From Micromonospora rhizosphaerae (lineage in GTDB: Bacteria > Actinomycetota > Actinomycetes > Mycobacteriales > Micromonosporaceae), in NCBI RefSeq assembly GCF_900091465.1, contig NZ_FMHV01000002.1:7068001-7132000 (forward strand): a stretch of 64,000 nt of DNA, in the 5' to 3' direction. Below the pieces are notes generated by a model. That model worked only from the letters and a program-made list of their open reading frames with translations. It was not told the DNA's origin and did not search any database. The translations under genes were made by a program, and so were the position numbers. This document shows, one piece after another, positions 47,774 through 57,543 of this stretch. Position 1 is the stretch's first letter. Every line of letters starts with the position of its first letter.

Positions 47774-48952
47774 TCAGACCCCCGCAGCGGCCAGCTCGGC
47801 GGCCCGCTCGGCCGCGCCATCCATGGTGTCTACCCGCTGGACCAGCGGGTTGTTCGCGCCGTCGAGGATCGCCCGACCGGCCTCGGCGTTGTTGCCGTCG
47901 AGGCGGACCACGAGCGGCTTGGTGACCTGCTCGCCCCGCTGCTCGAGCAGCGCCAGCGCCTGCACGATGCCGTTGGCGACCTCGTCGCAGGCGGTGATGC
48001 CGCCGAAGACGTTGACGAAGACGCTCTTCACCGACGGGTCGGAGAGGACGATCTCCAGACCGTTCGCCATCACCGCGGCGCTCGCGCCGCCGCCGATGTC
48101 GAGGAAGTTCGCCGGCTTGACGCCGCCGTGCCGCTCACCGGCGTAGGCGACCACGTCGAGGGTGGACATGACCAGACCCGCGCCGTTGCCGATGATGCCG
48201 ACCTCGCCGTCGAGCTTGACGTAGTTGAGGTCCTTCTCCTTGGCGGCCTGCTCCAGCGGGTCCACCGCGGCCTGGTCGACCAGGGCCTCGTGGTCCGGGT
48301 GCCGGAAACCGGCGTTGTCGTCCAGGCTGACCTTGGCGTCCAGCAGCAGCAGCTTGCCGTCCTTGGTCTTGGCCAGCGGGTTCACCTCGACCAGCGTGGC
48401 GTCCTCGGCGACGAACGCCTGCCACAGCTTGACCGCGACGTCGACGACCTGGTCGGCGACCTCGGCCGGGAAGGCGGCGGCGGTCACGATCTCGCGCGCC
48501 TTCGCCTCGTCCACGCCGATGTTGGCGTCGATCGGGGCCTTGACCACCTTCTCCGGGGTCTCGGCGGCGACCTGCTCGATGTCCATGCCACCCGCGACGC
48601 TGGCGATGCAGAGGAAGGTGCGGTTCGCCCGGTCGAGCAGGTACGAGAGGTAGTACTCCTCGGCCACGTCGGCGGTCACGCTGATCATGACCTTGTGGAC
48701 CGTGTGACCCTTGATGTCCATGCCGAGGATGTCGGTGGCCCGGGCCACCGTCTCCTCCGCGCCCTCGGCCAGCTTGACGCCGCCGGCCTTGCCTCGGCCG
48801 CCGACCTTCACCTGCGCCTTGACGACCACCCGACCGCCGAGGCGTTCGGCGATCGCGCGGGCCTCCTCCGGGGTAGTGGCGACGCCGCCGGCGAGCACGG
48901 GCAACCCGTGCCGCTCGAACAGGTCCCGCCCCTGGTACTCGTACAGGTCCAC
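47774..48952 (-). CDS. sucC: Succinyl-CoA synthetase beta subunit
   Basis: A 392-residue ATP-grasp subunit: [22 protein letters not shown] start, [20 protein letters not shown] nucleotide region, [26 protein letters not shown] metal/phosphate site and [15 protein letters not shown] plus [18 protein letters not shown] towards the end. It precedes sucD by two bases in one operon. The ATG 48952 fits the family N-terminus. Confidence 0.97.
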   Translation of the reverse strand: MDLYEYQGRDLFERHGLPVLAGGVATTPEEARAIAERLGGRVVVKAQVKVGGRGKAGGVKLAEGAEETVARATDILGMDIKGHTVHKVMISVTADVAEEYYLSYLLDRANRTFLCIASVAGGMDIEQVAAETPEKVVKAPIDANIGVDEAKAREIVTAAAFPAEVADQVVDVAVKLWQAFVAEDATLVEVNPLAKTKDGKLLLLDAKVSLDDNAGFRHPDHEALVDQAAVDPLEQAAKEKDLNYVKLDGEVGIIGNGAGLVMSTLDVVAYAGERHGGVKPANFLDIGGGASAAVMANGLEIVLSDPSVKSVFVNVFGGITACDEVANGIVQALALLEQRGEQVTKPLVVRLDGNNAEAGRAILDGANNPLVQRVDTMDGAAERAAELAAAGV

Positions 48953-49023
48953 GATTGCGCGTCCCGTCCCGTCTCCGCGGCGCGCCGTCGCGCCGCCACC
49001 AGCGTTGGAAAATCAGTTTGACG

Positions 49024-49044
49024 CCTGTCATCAGATGAGACAGG
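49024..49044. promoter_or_regulatory. Palindrome upstream of sucC
   Basis: CCTGTCATCAGATGAGACAGG has perfect CCTGTC/GACAGG arms and a further TCATC-A-GATGA core, about 70 bases before sucC in the gap between sucC and the next gene on the same strand. It is operator-like; the regulator is unknown. Confidence 0.4.
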
Positions 49045-49133
49045 TCATTTGCCGCAGCCTAACGAGATGGGAACCGGGGGCAACCGAGCGGGTGCGGGGT
49101 GTGCGGTAATGCACAGCCGCCGGGCCCGACGGA

Positions 49134-50075
49134 TCAGGCGACCCGGCAGCGGCCGGCGGAGTGCCGCAGGACCGCCTCCATGATCTCCTTCTCCGAGCGG
49201 TCCGCGAAGTTGACCGTGGCGGTGAAGCCGGTGCCGAACAACGCCTGCGACATCCCGGTGTCGAGCGCGGTGAACGCGCCCAGGTCACCGCCCGCGCGCG
49301 GGTCGCGCGCCCGCACACAGAGCATCTTCTCCAGCCCCCAGCGCCGCCGGTAGATCTGGTCGATCGCCTCCCACGGCAGCCAGATCGCCTGCCCCCGGGT
49401 GGGCCGGGTCTTGATCCAGAGCCCGGCCGGCCCGACCGCGAGCACCGGGCCGCCGGACGAGATGAGCCACAGCTGGAGACCCACGACCAGGGCGAAGGCC
49501 AGCATGATCAGCGGAACGGCGAAGAGAATCTCCGCACCCCCGTTCTCGGAGGAGGCGGCCAGGCCCATCGGGCAGGCCATCACCAGCCCGATCAGCAGGG
49601 TCATCCCGCCGAGGGCCAGCGCCCGCTTGCGGAGGCTCGGTCGGGCGACGAAGGGCTGGTCCTCCGGGATCCGCTTCGCCGTCCGCGCGGGCGGCGGTTG
49701 CCAGGGCGGCGGCAGCTGCGCCGGCCCGCCCGGCTGCGGCCAGCCGGCACCCGGGTACGCCTGCTGCGGCGCCGACCAGCCGGCAGCCGCTCCGCCCTGG
49801 TACGGCTGCTGCGGCCAACCTCCACCCGGCTGCTGCGCGGGCGGTCCCCAGCCCGCCGACGGGCCCGCGGTCGGCTGCCCCCAACCGCCACCCGGCTGAG
49901 CCGGCGGGTGCGCGGGCTGCCCCCACTCGGCCGGCTGGCCGGCGGGCGGCTGTGCCCGACCAACGTCCGGCTGACCGACGTGCTGATGCGGGGGCTGTGG
50001 CCAGCCGTCAGCCGGCGGGGCCGGTGGTGGCCACTCGTCGGCGGGATTCGAATGCTGATGCGGCGGAAGGGTCAC
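49134..50075 (-). CDS. Proline-rich membrane protein of unknown function
   Basis: A ~313-residue protein. Residues 1-130 are disordered and rich in Pro, Gln, Gly and Trp (repeated GWGQP/GGGWPQ units). Two hydrophobic helices follow (about 155-180 and 187-210), then a C-terminal PH-like domain of ~100 residues (VLAVGPAGLWIKTRP, AIWLPWEAIDQIY, FTATVNFADRSEKEI). The start is GTG 50075 with GGGAG upstream; GTG 50111 is possible. It resembles actinobacterial PH-domain-like tail proteins, but I cannot name a family. Confidence 0.72.
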   Translation of the reverse strand: MTLPPHQHSNPADEWPPPAPPADGWPQPPHQHVGQPDVGRAQPPAGQPAEWGQPAHPPAQPGGGWGQPTAGPSAGWGPPAQQPGGGWPQQPYQGGAAAGWSAPQQAYPGAGWPQPGGPAQLPPPWQPPPARTAKRIPEDQPFVARPSLRKRALALGGMTLLIGLVMACPMGLAASSENGGAEILFAVPLIMLAFALVVGLQLWLISSGGPVLAVGPAGLWIKTRPTRGQAIWLPWEAIDQIYRRRWGLEKMLCVRARDPRAGGDLGAFTALDTGMSQALFGTGFTATVNFADRSEKEIMEAVLRHSAGRCRVA

Positions 50076-50480
50076 GGCGGGCTCCCGGCGGGGATCGGTG
50101 CGGGCAGCCACAGGTTACGGCCCACGACGTCACGAAGCGGGCCCGCCCGGGGAGCCGGCTCGGAGCGGATCACGTCCCTCCGCGGCCGGTTAACCGGCCG
50201 CTGCCGGACGAACTCCGTCAGCCGTACGGGGGATGTTGTCCGGGATGCGTAACCCCGCAGTGGGGGCATCGTTGAGTCTGATGTCGGAGCGCTGGTCAGC
50301 GCGACGACGGGAGACGGCCGATGCCCTGTCGGTCGAGGGGTGGCGGCGGGGCATCGTGCATAGAGGGGCCGGACGTGTGAGGGGTGCGTCCGGCCCCTCC
50401 CCCTGTCCGGGTCCCCCTGCCGACCGGGTCCGCCCGCGGCGACCGCAGCGGGACCGCCGGCCAGGCTGGCGGCCGGGCGG
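50076..50480. other. Gene-free stretch before the B12-binding gene's 3' end
   Basis: The 405 bases carry the promoter region of the proline-rich gene on one side and the hairpin at 50364 on the other. Only short non-coding-like frames occur; no repeat or RNA gene is seen. Confidence 0.5.
50364..50398 (-). terminator. Terminator downstream of the B12-binding gene
   Basis: AGGGGCCGGACG and CGTCCGGCCCCT form a perfect 12-bp stem with an 11-base loop, about 80 bases after the stop of the minus-strand gene. Confidence 0.65.
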
Positions 50481-50885
<405 letters not shown>

Positions 50886-51270
50886 CAGCGCACACCTTTC
50901 ACCGGCTCCGCGGCTATCACCTGAACGAACGGTAACCCGGCCCGCCCGGGCGCGGAAACCCGGGCCGTGGCATAGCGTCCGACCCGACAACCCGGAAGCC
51001 GGACGCCTCCGCCGAACGGTCACTCTGCGCGACGAACGGACGGTCATCGGGCTGGCCGACCGGTGGCACGACCTATGACATCAGCGGACTTAAACGGACA
51101 GAAAGAAACGCCAATTCGGCGCTTCGCCTTGTGACTCCTGTGGCGGTTGGCTAACGTGTCCACGGTTGTCATCAGGTCCACGGACGGGTGGCGACGCGGC
51201 CAGCCGACGTTCATTTGAGCTTCACGGGCGCCGGCCGACCGCATCGAAACCCCGACAACGGAGGGTGTGC
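50886..51270. other. Intergenic region between the B12 gene and the first M23 gene
   Basis: These 385 bases contain the divergent promoters of both genes. I looked for a ydaO (cyclic di-AMP) riboswitch, common before actinobacterial cell-wall peptidases, and did not find its conserved blocks. Only the promoter-like pair at 51129 stands out. Confidence 0.5.
51129..51157 (+). promoter_or_regulatory. Sigma70-like promoter of the first M23 peptidase gene
   Basis: TTGTGA (51129) and TAACGT (51152) are separated by 17 bases, about 110 bases before the GTG. Promoters cannot be proven by eye in such GC-rich sequence. Confidence 0.4.
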
Positions 51271-51987
51271 GTGCGCCAGCGCCTGTCGTCTGAGCCCGAT
51301 AGATATCGTGGCCGCCGCCGCGTACCCACCCCCCCGCGGAGCCGCTACGCCGCAGTCGTCACCACCGCCTTCGTCGGGGCCGGCATCGTCGCGCTCGGCG
51401 CGAACGCCCTCCCCGACGCCAAGAGCGTCAGCCCGTCGGTTCTCGACGAGCTCAAGCAGGCCTCGGTCACCAGCCAGGACGCGGCGGCCCGCGCCGACGC
51501 CGCCGACCGGGCGTCCCGGGACAGCGGACGCGCCGGCACCGAGGCCGCCGCCGAGCAGGACGTCTGGCTGCTGCCCCTGCAGGGCTACGACTTCAACTCG
51601 CCCTACGGCATGCGCTGGGGCAAGCTGCACACCGGCGTGGACCTGGTCGCCCCGGAGGGCACCCCCTACGTCGCCATCCATGACGGCACGGTCACCAAGG
51701 CCGGCTGGTTCGGCGGCTACGGCTACGCGGTGATCGTCCGGCACGCCGACGGCAGCGAGGCGATCTACGGCCACTCCTCCGCAGTGAGCGTCAAGGAGGG
51801 CCAGCAGGTCAAGGCCGGCGACCAGCTCGGCCTGGTCGGCAACACCGGCCACTCCTACGGCTCGCACCTGCACCTGGAGATCCATGTCAACGGGGAGCCG
51901 TTGGACCCGGTGCCGTGGCTGCAGGAGCGCGGAGTGGACATCAAGCTCCAAGTCGAGGCAATTTACAGCGAGGTAGCCGCGTCCTGA
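51271..51987 (+). CDS. M23-family (LytM-like) peptidase 1
   Basis: A 238-residue cell-envelope endopeptidase. A basic N-terminus and signal-anchor helix (YAAVVTTAFVGAGIVALGA, ~27-45) precede an Ala-rich, probably coiled region (~55-95). The M23 domain has the zinc ligands H120 and D124 (HTGVD) and H199/H201 (HLHLEIH), all intact, so it should cleave peptidoglycan cross-links outside the membrane. The GTG at 51271 has GGAGGG 5 bases upstream. It is the likely counterpart of M. tuberculosis Rv0950c beside sucC. Confidence 0.92.
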   Translation: MRQRLSSEPDRYRGRRRVPTPPRSRYAAVVTTAFVGAGIVALGANALPDAKSVSPSVLDELKQASVTSQDAAARADAADRASRDSGRAGTEAAAEQDVWLLPLQGYDFNSPYGMRWGKLHTGVDLVAPEGTPYVAIHDGTVTKAGWFGGYGYAVIVRHADGSEAIYGHSSAVSVKEGQQVKAGDQLGLVGNTGHSYGSHLHLEIHVNGEPLDPVPWLQERGVDIKLQVEAIYSEVAAS

Positions 51988-52007
51988 CGCTGCGTATCGG
52001 CTGTTTA

Positions 52008-52042
52008 CCGCCCGGATCACACGGTCCGGGCGGTTTTTGTTT
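52008..52042 (+). terminator. Rho-independent terminator after M23 peptidase 1
   Basis: CCGCCCGGA and TCCGGGCGG form a perfect 9-bp stem with an 8-base loop, followed by TTTTTGTTT. It is the most classical terminator in the window. Confidence 0.92.
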
Positions 52043-52232
52043 GCTCGCCGCCCGGCAATGTCTGCTCGCTCACACCGCCGAATGTGAGTGACGGCACACC
52101 CCTGCATGATCCTTTACCGGGCTGGATCACCCGTCGCAGGACAAAAAGGGGCAGGAACGACCAGGCGCCCCACTCGCCCCGCGCTCCCTGTACCCAACGT
52201 TCACCGGGCTGACACCAGTATTTCGAGGTCAA

Positions 52233-53036
52233 GTGCCCCTCGACTCGGTGAAGGTCCCCGTGCAGGAAGACAGCCCTACCAAAAACGAGAAGACCGTGCA
52301 CGCCCCCGGCCGGCACCGACTGCACAAGCAGAAGAGCCGCCGTAACCCATACCTCATCGTCGGCGCGCTGGCCCTGGCCAGCCTCGGCCTCGGCGGCGCG
52401 ACCGTCGCCACCGCCGACCACGGCACTCCCACCCCCGCCGCCGTCGACTTCGACGCCCAGTCCCGCGCCGAGGCGGCCGCCCGGGCCGACCGGTCCGCGC
52501 GCGAGTCGACCGCCCCGGTCACCCCCTCCGCGAGCCCGGTCAGCCCGTCGCCGAGCCCGTCCACCGCCAGCCCCGCGCCGACGCAGAAGGCGGCCACGAC
52601 CAAGCCCACGCCGAAGAGGACCGCCGCCCCGAAGCCCTCCTGGGTCATTCCGATGAAGGGCGCCGAGATCACCTCCTGCTACGGGATGCGATGGGGCACG
52701 CTGCACGCCGGCATCGACTTCGCGATGCCGGCCGGCACCCCGATCCACGCCGCCGCCGCGGGCACCGTGGTCAAGGCCGGCGACGTCGGCGACGGGTACG
52801 GCATCTCGGTCTTCATCGACCACGGCAACGGCTACCTCACCCACTACGCCCACCAGAGCCGCCTCGCCGTCACCGTCGGGGAGAAGGTCGGCGTCGGCGA
52901 GGTGATCGGCTACGAGGGCTCCACCGGCGACTCCACCGGCCCGCACCTGCACTTCGAGGTGCACAAGGGGCAGATGTGGAACCAGATCGACCCGGCGCCG
53001 TTCCTGCGCGCCCGGGGCATCGACGTGGCCTGCTGA
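52233..53036 (+). CDS. M23-family peptidase 2
   Basis: A 267-residue secreted or membrane-anchored endopeptidase, paralogous to the preceding gene. It has an N-terminal basic stretch, a signal anchor (PYLIVGALALASLGLGGATV, ~40-60), a Pro/Ser/Thr/Ala linker (~95-135) and an M23 domain with H158, D162 (HAGID) and H238/H240 (HLHFEVH). Starts at GTG 52233 (GAGG upstream) or GTG 52260. A terminator separates it from peptidase 1, so it has its own promoter. The stop abuts the repeat cluster at 53037. Confidence 0.9.
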   Translation: MPLDSVKVPVQEDSPTKNEKTVHAPGRHRLHKQKSRRNPYLIVGALALASLGLGGATVATADHGTPTPAAVDFDAQSRAEAAARADRSARESTAPVTPSASPVSPSPSPSTASPAPTQKAATTKPTPKRTAAPKPSWVIPMKGAEITSCYGMRWGTLHAGIDFAMPAGTPIHAAAAGTVVKAGDVGDGYGISVFIDHGNGYLTHYAHQSRLAVTVGEKVGVGEVIGYEGSTGDSTGPHLHFEVHKGQMWNQIDPAPFLRARGIDVAC

Positions 53037-53110
53037 CGACCTGTAGGTTCCCACTAGATCTTTCGGTTTCTCATTGATCTGTCGGTGCACTTGTCGGTTC
53101 CGACAGGCGC
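53037..53110. repeat. Left repeat cluster (transposon-end-like)
   Basis: On the minus strand this holds two tandem ~21-bp units of the form CCGACAGATCAATGAGAAACC, the second degenerate, ending outward at TACAGGTC. The same units, inverted, are at 59991-60046. It lies exactly between the M23 stop and the truncated end of alr. Confidence 0.6.
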
Positions 53111-53733
53111 GAAGGTTCGCCGCCACGTTCCCGATCCGCGGTTGGCGGTCCAGCCCGGCGTCGCGGGCGTGGCTCACGGCCTCGGCGAACGCGGCCGGCT
53201 GCGCGGTCACGCCGTAGGGCGAGGAGTCGGCGGTGGCCAGGTGCGACCACACGCCGCGCACGGCCAGCACGCCCTCCCGCTCGTACTTGCGGGCCCAGGC
53301 GACCAGCTCCGGCCAGCCGTCGGCGGTCGCGCCGTGCCGCGACATGCCGGTGTCAATCTTCAGGTGGACCTGGGCGGTGCGGCCGGTGCCGCGGGCCGCG
53401 GCGGCGACCGCGTCGAGCAGCTCCGGGGCGGCCACGGACACGTCCACGTCGGCGGCGGCCAGCGCGGCGAAGTCGGTGTTGGGGCCGTGCAGCCAGCTCA
53501 GCACCGGCGCGGTGAGCCCGGCGGCGCGCAGCTGCAGGCCTCGGCGGCGCTGGTGACCCCGAGCCAGGTGGCGCCGCCGGCCAGCGCGGCCCGGGCCACC
53601 GGCACGCGCCGTGGCCGAACCCGTCCGCCTTCACCACGGCCATCACCGCGGCGCTCGTGGCCCCGGCGATCCGTTCGACGTTGCCCGGGACCGCCGCGAG
53701 GTCGACGACCGCCTCGGCCAGCTTTCCAGTCAC
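53110..53733 (-). pseudogene. alr: Alanine racemase pseudogene (truncated, two frameshifts)
   Basis: From GTG 53733 the minus strand encodes the N-terminal half of an alanine racemase. VVDLAAVPGNVERI leads to the PLP-lysine motif AVVKADGFGHGA, where one base is missing (~53607). In the next frame ALAGGATWLGVTSAAEA loses another base (~53540), and in a third frame SWLHGPNTDFAALA, HLKIDTGMSRHGAT and GVWSHLATADS continue. Homology ends at the IGNVAANL segment, at the repeat cluster. The C-terminal half with the catalytic tyrosine is absent, so it cannot make D-alanine. A functional alr must exist elsewhere. Confidence 0.88.
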
Positions 53734-53781
53734 GCTCGGTAGCCAACAGCAGAGGGGGTGAGCGTGCCGACAGGGAATTCA

Positions 53782-53798
53782 CTAACACCCTGCTAACA
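53782..53798 (+). promoter_or_regulatory. CTAACA direct repeats upstream of the response regulator
   Basis: CTAACA at 53782 and 53793 are spaced 11 bases apart (one helical turn), as OmpR/PhoB-type regulators prefer, 46 bases before the response regulator start. This suggests autoregulation. Confidence 0.55.
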
Positions 53799-53843
53799 AC
53801 GCCCGTGCATACTTGGCGGTCGGTCGGTCGAGGAGGTGGCGGG

Positions 53844-54500
53844 GTGCGGGTCCTGGTCGTGGAGGACGAGGAGCTGATGGCCGAGGCCGTCGCCGAGGGG
53901 CTGCGGCAGGAGGCCATCGCCGTCGACGTCGCCTACGACGGGGCGGCGGCACTGGAGAAGCTCGCCGTCAACGCGTACGACGTGATGGTCCTGGACCGCG
54001 ACCTGCCGCGGGTGCACGGCGACGAGGTGTGCCGCCAGGTCGTGGCGCAGGGCCTGGACGTGCGGGTGCTGATGCTCACCGTGTCGGTGACGGTGGCCGA
54101 GCGGGTCGCCGGGCTCAGCCTCGGCGCCGACGACTACCTGCCGAAGCCGTTCGCGTTCGCCGAGCTGGTGGCCCGGGTGCGGGCGCTTGGCCGGCGCGCC
54201 CGACCGGCGACGCCGCCGGTGCTGGAACGGGCCGGCATCCGGCTCGACCCGCACCACCGCGAGACCTACCGTGACGGCCGCTACGTCGGCCTGTCCCGCC
54301 GCGAGTTCGCGGTGCTGGAGGAGCTGCTGCGGGCCGAGGGCGCGGTGGTATCGGCCGAGACGCTGCTGGAGAAGGTCTGGGACGAGCACATGGACCCGTT
54401 CACCACCATCGTCCGGGTCACCATCAGCGGGCTCCGCCGCAAGCTCGGGGAGCCGCAGCTCATCGAGACGGTGACCGCAGTGGGTTACCGGTTGCGATGA
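53844..54500 (+). CDS. OmpR-family two-component response regulator
   Basis: A 218-residue regulator: receiver domain with the acidic pocket EDE (7-9), phospho-acceptor D51 in MVLDRDLPR and K101 in YLPKPFAF, then an OmpR-type winged helix (GLSRREFAVLEELLRAEGAV to LIETVTAVGYRLR). GTG 53844 has GAGGAGG upstream. The TGA overlaps the kinase start as ATGA. It presumably drives the lipoprotein/adaptor/ABC genes downstream; the matched kinase is frameshifted. Confidence 0.94.
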   Translation: MRVLVVEDEELMAEAVAEGLRQEAIAVDVAYDGAAALEKLAVNAYDVMVLDRDLPRVHGDEVCRQVVAQGLDVRVLMLTVSVTVAERVAGLSLGADDYLPKPFAFAELVARVRALGRRARPATPPVLERAGIRLDPHHRETYRDGRYVGLSRREFAVLEELLRAEGAVVSAETLLEKVWDEHMDPFTTIVRVTISGLRRKLGEPQLIETVTAVGYRLR

Positions 54501-55656
54501 ACGGTTCCTGGCACGGCAGCCTGCGGGTCCGGCTGACCGTCGTGTTCAGCTGCTGTTCGCCCTGGCGGGCAGCGGGGTGCTCGGCGGCGTGCTGATCCTG
54601 GTCGACAACAGCATGGAGTACAGCCTGAACGTCGCGTACGAGGAGAAGTACGCGGTGCTCCCGCCGGAGCAACAGGCGGTCGCGGGCGAGCACATCGGGG
54701 AGGGCTTCGCCTCCAAGCAGGCGATCATGGACTCGATGCAGGCGAACCTGCTGTTCAAGGGCGGGATGACGCTGCTGGTGGTGTGGGTGGTGGTCACCGC
54801 GGCGGGCTGGTTCGTGTCGGGGCGGCTGCTACGCCCGCTTAGCATTATCACCGAGACGGCGCACCGGATCGCGGGGCGCACCCTGCACAAGCGTATCGAT
54901 CTGGACGCGCCGCCGGGTGAGGTGAAGAGCTTGGCCGACTCGTTCGACAGCATGCTGGACCGCCTCGACGGGGCGTTCGCCGGGCAGGGCCGTTTCATCG
55001 CCAACGCCGCGCACGAGCTGAAGACCCCGATCGCGCTCAACCGCACCCTGGTCGAGGTTGCGATGAGCCGCCCGGACAGCCCGGCCGAGGTCAGGCAGCT
55101 AGGCGATAACCTGCTCGCGGTCAACCTGCGCCACGAACGGCTGATCGACTCGCTGCTCACCCTGGCCAGGGCAGAGGAGGCGGTCACCGACCGGCGGTCG
55201 GTCGACCTGGCGCAACTGGCGGGGTATGCGCTCGAGGTCACCGCGAAGGCGGCCGCGGAGCAGCGGGTGCAGGTTCAGGCGCAACTCGCAGCGGCGCCGG
55301 TGGTCGGCGACCCGATCCTGCTGGAGCAGTTGATCCGCAACCTGGTCGACAACGCGGTCCGCTACAACCACCCGCACGGCTTCGTGCGGGTGCAGACCCT
55401 GACCGAGGTCCGGCAGGCCGAGATCATCGTGACCAATACGGGCGCGCTGATCTCGCCGCACGAGGTGCCGGCGCTGTTCGAGCCGTTCCGCCGGCTCACC
55501 GACCGGGTGGGTTCGGCCAGGGGCAGCGGTCTGGGCCTGTCCATCGTGCGTGCGGTCGCCCAGGCCCACGGCGGCGACGCGCTGGCCACCCCTCGTCCCG
55601 ACGGCGGCCTGTCGGTGCGCGTGATCCTGCCCCGCAGTGACGCCCCGCGGGCATGA
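54497..55656 (+). pseudogene. Sensor histidine kinase, frameshifted near its N-terminus
   Basis: The ATG at 54497 (ATGA overlap with the response regulator) gives NGSWHGSLRVRLTVVF and then loses frame. One missing base near 54547 restores QLLFALAGSGVLGGVLILVDN, the rest of the first membrane helix. The remaining frame to 55656 is intact: sensor loop, second helix (~TLLVVWVVVTAAGWFV), HAMP, phospho-acceptor NAAHELKTPIA, and ATPase N, G1 and G2 boxes ending in GLGLSIVRAVAQAHGG. It is either a recent pseudogene or a sequencing error; a downstream start at 54577 would lack the first helix. Confidence 0.85.
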
Positions 55657-55879
55657 ACCCACGCCCGCACCCGAGGAATCGGTAAATCGATCGACTTCGG
55701 ATGATGTTAGCGGGATGTGAGGAATTCTGCTCACCGCCGCATAACACCACCTCTTGTGGACTGTGTACCCGAGACGGCCGGCGAACCCCTCCGGCGTCCA
55801 GCACAGGCGTGGCGACGACGTTCCCGCCGGAACCGGCACGTCATATGCGATGCGAAACCCAGCTCCAGAGGAGAAGTAG

Positions 55880-56446
55880 ATGCCGATCGACCGCGGACGT
55901 GTGGGCCATCTTTCCGGGCGTGGCATCCGGTACGCGGCACTGGCGGCGTGCGCGCCGTTGCTGGTGGCGGTGTTGACGGCGTGCGGGCCGGGCCAGTCGG
56001 AGACCACCAGCGAGGCGGACTCCGGCACCGCCGGCCAGTGGGACGCCTACGACAAGCAGAAGCAGAACCTCGCGACGTGCCTGAACGAGAAGGGCCTGAC
56101 GGAGGTCCGCTACCTCGGTCACGACAACCCGATGATGGAATTCTCGGGCTGGCCGGACACGCTGACTCCCGACCTGGACGAGTGCTTCGAGAAGTGGCCC
56201 GCGCTGGACCCCCCGGTAAAGGACACGCCCCGCAAGCCGACCGAGGAGGAACTACGCAAGGGCCGGGCGATCGCGCAGTGCATGCGCGACAACGGCGTGC
56301 CGGGCTACCCCGACCCTGATCCCGACCCCGCCCCGGTCGACTTCGCCACCTTGAGGCGCCAGAAGCAGGAAATCAAGGACCGGATGGCGGAACCGGCGTA
56401 CCAGGCGGCGGCGAAGATCTGCTTCACCGCTCCGGCGGGCGGCTGA
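55880..56446 (+). CDS. Putative lipoprotein
   Basis: A 188-residue exported protein with a signal peptide and lipobox VAVLTAC (cysteine near residue 35). The mature part has CLNEKG, DECFEKW, QCMRDNGVPGYPDPDP and a last KICF cysteine, a pattern of small extracytoplasmic proteins linked to MacAB-like efflux genes in actinobacteria. ATG 55880 has GGAGAAG just upstream. It lies 6 bases before the adaptor gene, so they are co-transcribed. Confidence 0.85.
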   Translation: MPIDRGRVGHLSGRGIRYAALAACAPLLVAVLTACGPGQSETTSEADSGTAGQWDAYDKQKQNLATCLNEKGLTEVRYLGHDNPMMEFSGWPDTLTPDLDECFEKWPALDPPVKDTPRKPTEEELRKGRAIAQCMRDNGVPGYPDPDPDPAPVDFATLRRQKQEIKDRMAEPAYQAAAKICFTAPAGG

Positions 56447-56451
56447 AGAAG

Positions 56452-57543
56452 ATGCTCAGCCAGGAACAGCGACGGGTCGGTCGGATCAGCGGCCGATGGC
56501 GCCGTGTGCTCTTCGGTGTCGTCGCCGCCGCGGTGGTCGCCGCGGCGGCGGCGATGTCCGCCGGGGTCTTCGCCGGGGGCGGGGACGACAGCCCCGTCGG
56601 CGCTCCCGCGGTCGACACGGTCAAGGTGACGCGGTCCACGGTCACGGCGGCCACGGTCGTCGAGGGCGAGATCGGCTACGGCCAGGCGTCGGCGGTCACG
56701 TCCAAGGCGGCCGGCACCCTGACCTGGCTCGCGGCGGCCGGCAGCACGGTGCGGCGCGGACAGCCGCTGCTGCGTGCGGACAACAACCCGATCGTGCTGC
56801 TCTACGGCCGGCTGCCGTTCTACCGGGTCCTCGCCGACGGGGTCAAAGGCCCGGACGTCGCCCAGCTCGAGGCGAACCTGATTGCGCTGAAGTACACCGG
56901 CTTCAAGGCCGACACCTCCTACTCCGCGTCGACCGCGGCGGCCGTCAAGCGGTGGCAGAAAGAGCTGGGGCTGCCCGTCACGGGCACCGTGGCGTCGACG
57001 GACGTGATCGTCGCGCCCGGTCCGCTGCGGATCGCCACCCAGACGGCCCGGCTCGGGGCGCCGGCCGCCGGTGACATCGTCACCGCCGGCCCGATCACCC
57101 TCATCGTCACCGCGAAGGTGCCGGCCACCGAACCCGACCTGACCAAGAAGGGCGCCAAGGCCACCGTCACGCTGCCCGGCGGCGCACCGGTGGAGGCGAC
57201 CGTGCTCGGCGTGGTGACACCCCGGTCCACCGGCGACACGCCCGCGGATCCGCCGCCGGATCAGGGGGAGCCCAAGGTCACCGTGCAGCTGGTCCTGAAA
57301 GCCACAGCCGAGCGGGAGCCCGGGCCGGTGACGGTCCGCTTCGTCACCGCCGAGCACACCAACGTGCTCGTCGTGCCGATCCAGGCGCTGCTCGCCATCG
57401 GCGAGCGCGGCTACGGCGTGGAACTGCGTGACGGCGCGACCAGCCGGGTCGTGCCCGTGGAGACGGGGCTGTTCGCCGGCGGCAAGGTCGAGATCAGCGG
57501 CGACGGCATCGCCGAGGGCGTCACCGTGGGGGTCGCGGAGTGA
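56452..57543 (+). CDS. Efflux-type periplasmic adaptor with peptidoglycan-binding domain
   Basis: A 363-residue protein with an N-terminal membrane anchor (~20-45), a beta-barrel/lipoyl-like half ([26 protein letters not shown], ~80-105), and an inserted PG_binding_1 helix bundle ([19 protein letters not shown] to [12 protein letters not shown], ~130-170). The remaining adaptor strands end in a [17 protein letters not shown] hub. This is the actinobacterial MacA-like partner of ABC efflux pumps. Its stop overlaps the ATPase start (GTGA). ATG 56452. Confidence 0.87.
   Translation: MLSQEQRRVGRISGRWRRVLFGVVAAAVVAAAAAMSAGVFAGGGDDSPVGAPAVDTVKVTRSTVTAATVVEGEIGYGQASAVTSKAAGTLTWLAAAGSTVRRGQPLLRADNNPIVLLYGRLPFYRVLADGVKGPDVAQLEANLIALKYTGFKADTSYSASTAAAVKRWQKELGLPVTGTVASTDVIVAPGPLRIATQTARLGAPAAGDIVTAGPITLIVTAKVPATEPDLTKKGAKATVTLPGGAPVEATVLGVVTPRSTGDTPADPPPDQGEPKVTVQLVLKATAEREPGPVTVRFVTAEHTNVLVVPIQALLAIGERGYGVELRDGATSRVVPVETGLFAGGKVEISGDGIAEGVTVGVAE

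Noticed and set aside
50886..51270. Possible cyclic di-AMP (ydaO) riboswitch before the M23 gene
   Set aside because: The conserved blocks of that riboswitch are not visible; the 384-bp leader shows only a promoter-like pair.
54577..55656. Kinase starting at 54577 as an intact shorter gene
   Set aside because: It would lack the first membrane helix, and the frame upstream matches the missing N-terminus after one base is restored; no ribosome site lies before 54577.
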